Assembly: GCA_958450365.1 (NCBI GenBank)
Contig: CAUEEP010000928.1
Coordinates: 1,165,501 to 1,229,500, forward strand
Reading direction: 5' to 3'
Source: Mesorhabditis belari
Taxonomy: Eukaryota; Nematoda; Chromadorea; Rhabditida; Rhabditidae
DNA: 64,000 nucleotides
Shown here: positions 55,801 to 64,000 of the stretch, piece by piece
Numbering within the stretch: the first letter of the stretch is position 1
Layout of the letters: every line of letters starts with the position of its first letter
Notes under the pieces: generated by a model
Told to the model about the DNA's origin: nothing
Seen by the model: the letters and a program-made list of their open reading frames with translations, nothing else
The model's database searches: none
Program-made: the position numbers and the translations under genes

Positions 55801-58800
55801 AAGCTAGACTACACAAAGCTAGACTACACAAGCTAGACTACACAAGCTAGACTACACAAGCTAGACTACACAAAGCTAGACTCACAAGCTAGACCACACA
55901 AGCTAGACTACACAAATCTAGACTCACAAGCTAGACTACACAAGCTAGACTACACAAAGCTAGACTACACAAGCTAGACTACACAAGCTAGACTACACAA
56001 AGCTAGACTACACAAGCTAGACTACACAAAGCTAGACTACACAAGCTAGACTATGCTAACACTATGCATCAAATTATCGATGTGGGGTACCGTGATCGAA
56101 TAACAAAAATAACAAAAATTTTCTAGGTCTATGTGCCGACGTTAACCGCTCGAATCGTTGATGGATTGAAGGATTTCCCGATTAATCTAAAGGTGACTAG
56201 GAATAATAAAATATGACAATATATTTAGGGAATGGCTTTGGGAAATGGGTATGTCCATGAGAAGCTCAACATTGACACATCGGTGAGATTCGCTTATGGA
56301 CATGGTGAGGGGAATTTCGAGAAGCCAATTGAATTGAATTGAATTGAACTTTCAGGTTTAATCGATCAGAAAGTTTGGGACACATTGGAAAGAGAGTGTT
56401 GCAAGGGATGCATTGATGGATGTGATCTCACTGAGGTATCTAATAAACAGCGAATCAAAACCCATTCTGCTGGCCGCTATGGCCGACTGGAGAAGAGGCC
56501 TGTCATGGTCGGAAGGTCAAGGGTTCCAGCCTGTGCGCCAGATTCTTGGTTCCTTTTTTTGCCAGCGGTTTTTTTTTGCTTCTCTACATTTAGAGCTTAA
56601 GGATTGCGCTTCTTTGTACCAGATTATTAAATAAATACAGGGTGTCTCATAAAAAAACGTTTTCAACAGCTCCCACCACCACACCAGCCACCGCCACTAC
56701 AAGCACTTGTATTTTAATGAGAATTTGTCTGTAGTGTGAAAATTGTTTTTATTATAGACCTAAACCGGAAACACTAATTATTGCAATGTGGTAGCTATTA
56801 ATTCTTTACGATGAGCATCCTCACCTTTGAGAAATCGATGTTAAAAATTCTGCAAATCTCAGCTCCTGCATCATACCCATGTTCAATAGCCCAGCTTAAC
56901 AAATTTTTGTTTTTACCATGTATTATACTTTTTGTAGCGTTGAACCTGAACAGGCGTAAAGCCGGAATCCTGAACCAAACCTGTTGTAGCGTTTAACCTG
57001 AACAGGCGTAAAGTCGGAATCCTGAACCAAACCTGTTGTAGCGTTTAACCTGAACAGGCGTAAAGCCGGAATCCTGAACCAAACGTGTTGTAGCGTTTAA
57101 CCTGAACAGGCGTAAAGCCGGAATCCTGAACCAAACCTGAACCAAACCTGAACCAAAGCTTGTCATCAGTAGACCATTTCTTCATTTTTAGAAATATGGG
57201 TCGAAATTCTAATTTCAATCAAACGACAAAAAGTCGTTTTTTTTATTTGGAGAATAAGACATTTAAATAGATCATATTGATGGCTTTTGGAATGCAAAAG
57301 AAGAGAAGTGTTGTACTTTTTCTAAACAAAAATATCTTCTTTAAAGTTCAATATTTTCACACCCTGGATACAGGCAAATTCTCAGTAAAATAGTAAAATG
57401 TTTGTGGTGGCGTGGCTGGTGATGATGGTAATGGTGATGGCTGCTGTGGTGGTGTGGTGGTGAGAGCCATGGTGGCACTCATAATCTTCATGTACAAGGT
57501 ATCAAGATATGGAAAAACGTGAAAAATTCCTGAGCAAAAATAAACATTTTTTGACACCTGCAGCCACTAGAACTTTTCAGGGAATTCGATTCGAAAACGC
57601 TGTTTTTTTTATGAGACACCCTGTATATTTTTTTTTTGATCTGTTTTCGCACTCAGGTGTTCCTATTTGCGCAGATCACAACCAGCTTGCACATTTCTTT
57701 ATCCCTTGCTATTGTCATCCAGTGTTTCCTAGCTTGATTGTTCCTGGTCCGAAGTCTTCGACTTGCTACCCTGGATATTTTTTCATAACTTTTAAAGTGT
57801 AATCTTCAATTTAACAGATGGAAGGTCATTGTGCAACAATGGTTGAGGATATCTTCCAATTTCTCTGGTTCGGCGGACTGAATCCCTATGATCTTTACAG
57901 GTACTCAGAAAATCTAGATCTTAAACTTTAATGCAACTTTTTGTAGAGACTGTGACCCGAATCCTGATGCAAACAGCGTTCGAATGGAGGCAATGTTGAG
58001 GGGTGTTGCACCGGGATTGGAGAAAGCGCTTCTCGAAAGAAATGAGAAGAAAAATATGAGTGTCACTGATTTTATCCGGGTTTGCATATACTATATAAAA
58101 CTTTTGAACAGCTAGCTACCTAATACAATATCGGTTTTCGACGGTAACTTTGCGCACAATTATCCGATTCCCTTATTTTTATATGGTGTGATGGTTAGCA
58201 CGGTTGCCTGGTGTTGCCTGGTAAGCGCTAGGTCGCTGGGTTCGAGTCCCAGCGGCGCACGGGTTTTTGAGCTGCCCTAGTTCCAAGTGGATGATAAGGA
58301 CTACGATATTTTGGCTTATTGTTTTCACGTGAACTTTCGAAATCTGTACACCGAGTACTTTCACGTATCTCTAATGAGAAAACTTCAGTAAGTTTTTAGG
58401 AAGTTTAATAAGTAAAAATTTAGTAAGTAAGTAAGTAAATTAGTAAGTTCCGAGCGTGCCTAGAAACTCGGAACCGTCTCGTCCAAAGAGGAGGAAAGTT
58501 AACCCCCTCTCAAGTAAGGAGAGCGAGTGTGTTGTGGTCTAATTGTTAGCACCGTGGCCTGGTAAGCGAAAGGTCGCTGGGTTTGAGTCCCAGCGACGCC
58601 CATATTTTTGATCTGCCCTCGTTCCAACTACAGTGGTACTTTCTTGAAAACGACGATTCTAGGACGACGAAATCGACGATTCGATTCGAAGAGATCTTCT
58701 AAACTTCGTGTCACTATAAAGAACGTAGCACTGTGTTTCTGAACTAAAAATTGCAAGTGATCGGAGGAATGAACTTGGAATTTCATATAGAGATCTGAAA

Positions 58801-59718
58801 TTAGAGGAATCGGGTAATTGGGCGTTGAGTTACAGTCGAAAAATCGAGTTTTCATCGAAAAATCGAGTTTTCCGCTTTGTACTTTGTTCGATTCTAGAGT
58901 CAGAATTTCCTTTACGGTGACGCGCCTTGTTTAAACGATTCGGATGTGATCAGCTACATGAATGATCCAAAGGTTATCAAAATATATCTAACATATAAAT
59001 TATGTAATATTTCCAGGTTCGTCGTGCCCTTAATGTGCCCTTCAATCTCCCAAAATGGGACATTTGCAGGTGAGGTTGGCTGAAAACTTTGTGGAAAAAG
59101 GGAAATTTTAGCGATCAAGTGACAAAGATCTATCAGAAACAGTACACCGATATGACTCCATTCATCAAAAAGGTTTATCGTTTAATCAAAAAAAAAAAAC
59201 CCAAAATGAGATCGAATTGGCGTTTGGCTTTGTAACGATGAATTTCCAGGTGATTGACGCCAATGTGCGCGTTCTTCTCTATTACGGAGATACCGATATG
59301 GCGTGCAATTTCATGATGGGACAACAATTTGTCTACGGATTGGGTTTAAAGGTTTATTAAGAAAAAAAGAAATAAAAAGAAATAAAAAGAAATACGTTAA
59401 AAATATAGAGAACTTTGGGGAAAACTCCGTGGAAATTCGATCGTCAAATCGCCGGCTTTAAATCGCTTTTTAATGGGCTCACTTTCTTGACGGGTTTGTT
59501 TGGAAAAAAAGTTTCACATTTATGGAGAAATTAGTATAGTATTTTCGGCAGTGTTTTCAGAAATTTGATTTCTAAAGCTTTTCTAAAGCTTCGTATTTAA
59601 ATCGTGTCCTTATTTGTTTGTTTTTTCAGTTCGTGGAGCTGGCCATATGGCTCCTCAATGGAGAGCTCCTCAAATGTATTACGCAATTCAACAATTCCTT
59701 CTCAATCATCCAATTTAA
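52804..59718 (+). CDS. serine carboxypeptidase, peptidase S10 (cathepsin A type)
   Basis: Removes C-terminal residues from peptides; animal members act in lysosomes. The signal peptide is [14 protein letters not shown]. The conserved core follows: [47 protein letters not shown], and [12 protein letters not shown] with the catalytic Ser (near 55460 and 56130). [23 protein letters not shown] with the catalytic Asp (near 59290), and [16 protein letters not shown] with the catalytic His (exon from 59630) complete it. All three triad residues are present. Introns are swollen by a Tc1 relic, a minisatellite, a TIR element and tRNA-like sequences. The last exon has a full tandem copy downstream. Confidence 0.92.
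53090..53410. repeat. tandem array, agtaagataaagtaattaag units
   Basis: About twenty-five alternating units of aagtaagataa and agtaattaagataa in intron 1 of the carboxypeptidase gene. Confidence 0.9.
54101..55153. mobile_element. Tc1-like relic with inverted internal duplication
   Basis: Inverted ends cagtcatggacaaaagtctt (54101) and aagacttttgtccatgactg (to 55153). Inside is a foldback: the region 54290-54435 is repeated inverted at 54600-54760. The right end abuts ta while the left is preceded by ac, so the target duplication is imperfect. It sits in a carboxypeptidase intron. Confidence 0.78.
54464..54701 (+). pseudogene. C-terminal fragment of a Tc1-like transposase
   Basis: Reads [20 protein letters not shown], then [13 protein letters not shown] and [20 protein letters not shown]. 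It is very close to the end of element B's transposase but lacks the N-terminal half and the first two catalytic Asp residues. Confidence 0.85.
55533..56060. repeat. family P element remnant expanded into a minisatellite
   Basis: Begins with taccgtaaatactcg and keeps family P sequence (tcagctattttttgatacc, gtgtcgagagaaacgcgttc). From 55738 the short piece caaagctagactacacaaag is repeated some 22 times with single-base variants. In copy 2 of the family this piece occurs once, so the array grew inside the element. It is in a carboxypeptidase intron. Confidence 0.8.
56455..56545 (+). other. possible tRNA-derived short repeat
   Basis: Contains ggccgactggagaagaggcc (D-arm-like) and aagggttccagcct (T-arm-like), in a carboxypeptidase intron. 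Pairing is weak, so this is a guess at a tRNA-derived element. Confidence 0.3.
56638..57623. mobile_element. TIR element with cagggtgtctcat ends, Tc1/mariner type
   Basis: A 986-bp element with ends cagggtgtctcataaaaaaa and its reverse complement, flanked by TA at 56636-56637 and 57624-57625. It includes a 51-bp tandem repeat (gttgtagcgtttaacctgaa block, four copies, 56930-57130) and long inverted CA-rich arms. No transposase. Confidence 0.85.
58185..58262 (+). other. tRNA-like relic
   Basis: Has a good T-arm (ctgggttcgagtcccag) and a D-arm-like tggttagca. A gttgcctg piece is duplicated in the anticodon region, so it cannot be a normal tRNA. Confidence 0.5.
58527..58602 (+). other. tRNA-like relic
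   Basis: T-arm gctgggtttgagtcccagc and ggtctaattgttagcacc are tRNA-like and close to the copy 340 bp upstream. The 3' cgacgccc has no matching 5' acceptor strand. Probably a tRNA pseudogene or short repeat. Confidence 0.5.
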
Positions 59719-59931
59719 AACATTTCAAATCGATCAATCAATCAATCAATCAACATAAATCAATTTATAATAAAAGAGACAAGAGTTGTGTAAATTTTCT
59801 TTAAACATCGAATAAACGTAAGCAGTAAACCAGAAAGTCATAAAGAACGAGCAAATCCAAGAGAAGAAATGTTTTATTGTACACCGAATATTAATTCTCA
59901 TCGAAACTAGTGAAGGATTTTATGCCATATT

Positions 59932-60247
59932 TTCAGAAATTTGATTTCTAAAGCTCTTGTATTTAAATCGTGTCCTTATTTGTTTTTTCAGTTCGTAGAG
60001 CTGGCCATATGGCTCCTCAATGGAGAGCTCCTCAAATGTATTACGCAATTCAACAATTCCTTCTCAATCATCCAATTTAAATCATTGGAAATCGATCAAT
60101 CAATTAATCAACATCAATTTATAAGAAAAGAGACAAGAGTTGTGTAAACTTTCTTTAAACATTGATCGAATAAACGTAATCAGTAAGACAAAAAGCCATA
60201 AAGAACGAGCAAATCCAAGAAAAGAAATGTTTTATTGCACACCGAAT
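59932..60247 (+). CDS. duplicated terminal exon of the carboxypeptidase
   Basis: A tandem copy, offset about 360 bp, of the last intron end, final exon and 3' UTR (first copy 59554-59889). The exon copy runs 59992-60080, keeps its acceptor, frame, catalytic His ([13 protein letters not shown]) and stop, and changes VRGAGH to VRRAGH. It could serve as an alternative last exon, or be an unused duplicate. Confidence 0.85.
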
Positions 60248-60299
60248 CATTCACATGATAGTTTCTTTAAAGAAACTTTTTTTATTTGCATAATCAGTC

Positions 60300-61679
60300 C
60301 TATTCTTCGTCTCCATCCAAATAATTCTCATGATATGCTCCATTGTGTTGGATATAAGTGCGGAAACATTTACGATATTTCTCGAATTCTTGAATGCAAA
60401 TCCCGTATTTTGGAAGATCATTTGGCACAGTGGTATCCGCTTTGCAAAATGGAAGACAAAACGGGAGAACACCCTGAAAATTTGAAAAGGAAAATTGTCT
60501 CGAAAAGAATTTCAAGTCAATCTTGTAAAGCTTTTGATTAGTCAACTTTGTACTTTGTACTTTGCACTTTGTACTTTGCACTTTGAAAGCTCTCCTTCTC
60601 ACTTTGGAAGCTCTCTTTTTAACGCATTTCTTTTTCTTTTTTTCTAAAACAATGTGCTAGAAAGTGGGTGTTTAAAAGAATTCAAAGTATAGCTTTATTG
60701 TTGGCTAAATTTTATGTCTAGAATCGATTTTCTATAGATTTCTATAGATCTTTCCCTCAAACCTGATTTCGACAACATTGTGTGTGATCGTGTTTCGATG
60801 AGAGACACTTCCACACTTGTTTTCCCGTGTCACCCCTCGGTCCGCACATCGAAATGAATGGGACAACCTGAAATTTTTAAAAAAAAAAGAAAGGATATCG
60901 AAAGTTTCAACTAAAGATTTTGAGATTAAAATTAAATTCTAAAATATTCACCTATTCAGCTAGCAAGCGTTTTTTGAAAAACCCCAATAATTCTAGTCTA
61001 GAAAAAACCCCCAATAGAGCAGTTAGTTCATAGAATTTTTCTGAATTTAGCGATTTAAAAGAACAAAAGTCTTTAAAAAGCACAAAATCCGGGGGTGGAA
61101 CAAATGCGACCTTTTTTTTGCGCACCTGGACATTTGCGCACCTTTTTTTTTGCTGGAAAAGGCCTTAGACAAGGCCGTAGAGCTTCGAAAATATTTCCAT
61201 ACTGCGGAAAAGCGTTAAGTTGCGTAGCTTTTGCCTTTTAGCCCAAATTTGACGTGTCAGCGAGGTCTGATTTGTCGAAATTCGGAATCTACGCATACGA
61301 TTCCCTTCTATGAAAACATTTTTGAAGCTCTACGACTTTTCCTAAGGCCTTTTCCAGCAAAAAAAAAAGGTCGCATTTGTCCCACCTAAAATTTTGATGC
61401 GAAATTGTGAGCTATTCAGTTTTCGTTTTCTCCATAAAACTTCTCCAAATAAGATATTCAGTCAAACGAGGTAGCAAAGAGGTAGCATTTGTCCCACCCC
61501 CCAAAATCCCCCATTTCTCTCACCATCAAACTGTTAATGTTGTGGAAATCGCAAAATTTTTGTGCACACTCTTGGTCGATTCCCGGTAAAGTCTCACAAC
61601 ATTCACGGAGTTTGTCGTTTGGAGTGCAATGAACAAATTGAAGAAGGAAAAAGAAAGAAATTGTTAGGAAAATAAGCAT
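60300..61679 (-). CDS. secreted DB-domain protein
   Basis: Three exons (61524-61679, 60763-60867, 60300-60473), all phase 0, give 144 residues. A signal peptide (MLIFLTISFFFLLQFVHC) precedes one DB domain (PF01682-type) with its cysteine pattern: LRECCETLPGIDQECAQKFC, MCGPRGDTGKQVWKCLSS, DHTQCCRNQ and LPFCLPFC. The tail is acidic (NYLDGDEE). DB proteins are secreted nematode proteins; some act as ligands or cuticle-associated factors, but function here is unknown. Intron 1 contains a hAT-like element. The gene converges on the carboxypeptidase. Confidence 0.88.
61091..61501. mobile_element. hAT-like palindromic element, copy 4
   Basis: Flanked by caaaatcc at 61083-61090 and 61502-61509. The left end and most of the palindrome match the other copies. 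Near the right end a 120-bp stretch separates two partial right ends (ggtcgcatttgtcccacc at 61369 and gtagcatttgtcccaccc at 61482). It sits 15 nt inside intron 1 of the DB gene. Confidence 0.82.
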
Positions 61680-61744
61680 GATTTTGGATAGAATAGTGAG
61701 AAAAGATTGAAATGATTGAAATGATTTACCTCATTGAAGGGATT

Positions 61745-61835
61745 CTTTTTCATTCATTCATTCATCCATCCATCATCCAATCATTCATTCATTCATTCAT
61801 TCCTTCATTCCTTCGTTCATTCATTCATTCACAAC
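61745..61835. repeat. attc-type microsatellite
   Basis: Runs of cattcatt and catccatc just upstream of the DB gene start codon, within 70-160 nt, where its promoter should be. Confidence 0.85.
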
Positions 61836-63510
61836 GATCTTCCCTCTTTCATGTTCAAATCCTGTTTGAAAATCCCATTGTCCGCTATGGCATGGATTTT
61901 TAGGTTTTTGTTGTTGACAAACTGTGCTTTGAAATGAAGATCGGCTAAGCAAAACATCTACAAATAAAATATTTAGTCAACAGGAGATCAGAAGATTCAT
62001 CTGATTGCCATTTTTGAAACAAATTAAAACACAAACAGCTAAATTAAGTCAATTCTATCGAGCCATTGTTTTTTCCGGATCGAATTGCTGATCAAATAGC
62101 CAACTTTTTATTATCTTTAACCATGACCCATTTGTTTTTTTGATCTATTCAAAAGTTTTTCTTAAAAATGCAGATTGTGACGGAGAGTTTTTGTTTCGAG
62201 ATCTCAGAGATGAGATGAGATCAAGAAATGTTTTTTTGGCTCAAAAGAAAGCCTAGAGTCTCTAGATTAAAATTGAATTTCAGTTTTTGAATTTTAAAAA
62301 GCAAAAAACTGAGCTCGACCCTGAGAAAATGCTCTGTCGTGGTGGCAAAGTAGTCTAAGCCGCCGGGGATAGGTTCGATTCCGCTCGGGGCCTATTTTTT
62401 TGCATTTTTTGAAAGAGTTTCCATCATTTTCTTCTCTCTTATCATTCTACCAAATTCTTATCCACTATATCAGGAGGTTAGCAGGCGTCGTGGGGGAGGG
62501 GGTGGTAACAGGTGGCAAAGCGGACGTACCGCAGGTTGCTTTTGCCAGGTCTACTAGAGAGTAACAGCTTGTATTGTAATACTATCTGAGGTGTTCCCAG
62601 TAAATAGCCGGCCCGTGAAGCCCCAAACATGGCTTTTCCAAAAAGGCAGAAAGCCAAAGCCAAGCCAAGTCAAGGCCAATGGTCTTGGCTTGGCCTTGGC
62701 CTGGAGAATCGGCCCTAGGAATAGCCTTGGCCTCAAAACTTCACCTTATCTCGGTCGAGAGGAGTATTACCCTTTTATTATCTCGTTTTATTGATTTACT
62801 ATCCAAAAAAGTGATTGATCCCGCTATCACTTTGGTTAAAAAGGGTCGCTTTGCAAAGAGAATTGTTAGGTTCAGTGCCGTAATCAGGATTAAATTTGGG
62901 ATGATTGAACATTTGATTGAATTCGCATTTAAATGCGCAATCCGGAATGCGATTCCGAATTTTTCAATCCCCAACCCTGGTGGACAACTGAAAGACAACA
63001 CTTTGTATGAACAAAGGATATAACTGAGTAATACTAAACGTTCATTTCATTTTGTTCAACAAATTTTTTTTTCAAATTTCGATACCTCTCCGTGAATCGT
63101 GAAATTTCTGAAATTCATCTGGTGTCGTTGAAAATTTCTTTTTTGAGCTTTCTGTAGATATTTCTCATTTTTGAAAGTGAGAGTGACCTAGATTTGATTT
63201 TATTTTGATCTGATTCCTGTCCTTTTCTTTTTGTCTCTCATTCATTTCTTTTTCTTTATCCGGGTCAATCACCGGTTTGATTGGTGCAAATTTTTCTGAA
63301 TGACATTGAAGAATCCGAGAAAAACAGCTGAATCACCAAAAAAAGTATTAACACAAATTATTAGATTAAAAGAAATCTTTTTTAGAATTTTTCTACAGTC
63401 AATTACGTTGAGTTAGGGAAAATGTGTAATTTGTGTAAATCAGGTTAGCTTGCGATTGAACTTTATAATTTTGGAGTAATTTGCATAGGTTAGATCATGT
63501 AATAGAAGGG
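61836..63510. other. intergenic, no gene seen
   Basis: AT-rich DNA with the tRNA-like relic above and a gccaag/cttggc inverted run near 62655-62735. No open frame looks coding. Confidence 0.5.
62335..62396 (+). other. tRNA-like relic
   Basis: Short sequence with tagtctaagccgccgg and a T-arm-like ataggttcgattccgctcgg. Acceptor pairing is absent. Likely a tRNA-derived fragment. Confidence 0.35.
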
Positions 63511-63511
63511 A

Positions 63512-63668
63512 TAATGAATGTAACGAATGTAACGAATGTAACCAATGTAACCAATGTAACGAATGTAACGAATGTAACCAATGTAACCAATGTAACGAAT
63601 GTAACCAATGTAACCAATGTAACCAATGTAACCAATGTAACCAATGTAACCAATGTAACCAATGTAAT
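63512..63668. repeat. minisatellite, aatgtaacc units
   Basis: About seventeen 9-bp units alternating aatgtaacg and aatgtaacc. The frame is open in several directions because the unit is a multiple of three. Non-coding in my view. Confidence 0.9.
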
Positions 63669-64000
63669 GCACAAGTTATGCTTCTTCTGATGGACTTCAA
63701 TTTGAACTTGTTGAAATGGAATTCTTTTGCTTAATCCTTTCATTTAGTTCAAATTCTTTTCAACGCTTTAATGCGCAAAAAAAAAGTTTTTCTAGCGAAA
63801 TCGGTGACCCAATCACAAAGATAAATCTCGCAAATCGAGGGCAAGGCTATAAAAGATATAAAAGGGGATAAAAGGAGACGAAATGGGAGGATGGGAGGAT
63901 GGAAAGGGGTGAAATTCCCCTCAACTGACACCAACAAATCCCACCCAGCAATTTCTCGATATAAGCTCGAGAATCTCTTTAGATTTTCGCAAACATTCAG

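Noticed and set aside
29495..59718. GM2-activator-like and cathepsin A-like genes as a lysosomal cluster
   Set aside because: They are about 20 kb apart with unrelated genes between, so no linkage can be argued.
63440..63700. Open frames of repeated LHW, YIG or TNV units
   Set aside because: They are translations of the 9-bp minisatellite, whose unit length keeps all frames open.

Overview
This is a nematode nuclear window. Introns are mostly 40-60 nt with tttcag/tttag acceptors, two genes start just behind trans-splice-like acceptors, and a DB-domain protein, a family typical of nematodes, is present. I cannot name the species. Exon counts and lengths come from reading splice sites by eye, so they are approximate unless a phase check is mentioned.

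Layout: a complete phosphatidylinositol 4-kinase alpha gene (51-8811, +) is followed closely by a basic, RS-tailed protein gene (9175-10502, +) that looks like a downstream operon member. Next is a DOMON plus cytochrome b561 ferric-reductase-like gene (11319-19653, +). One of its introns holds three nested DNA transposons: a hAT-like palindromic element, a Tc3-like element inside it, and a second Tc1-like element inside the Tc3-like transposase. From 19.7 to 29.4 kb there is mostly repeat DNA, with one small membrane-protein gene (22488-22867), an internally deleted Merlin element and two orphan exons. A GM2-activator-like secreted protein follows (29495-33405, +), then a linker histone H1 (35744-37119, +), then a dead mariner.

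From 49112 down to 38782 on the minus strand is a long gene with HD1, FCS zinc finger and SAM domains in that order, a Polyhomeotic-type Polycomb protein. Its introns carry five or more transposons. From 52804 to 59718 (+) is a serine carboxypeptidase (cathepsin A type) whose last exon is tandemly duplicated downstream. It converges on a DB-domain secreted protein gene (61679-60300, -). The last 2.3 kb is repeat and low-complexity DNA.

The genes do not form one pathway. PI4KA makes PI4P at the plasma membrane. Cathepsin A and GM2 activator are both lysosomal in animals, and H1 and Polyhomeotic are both chromatin proteins. The striking feature is the intronic mobile-element load. Several families have clean target-site duplications: 8 bp for the hAT-like and Merlin families, TA for the Tc1/mariner families. 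Several minisatellites appear to have grown inside element copies or introns.
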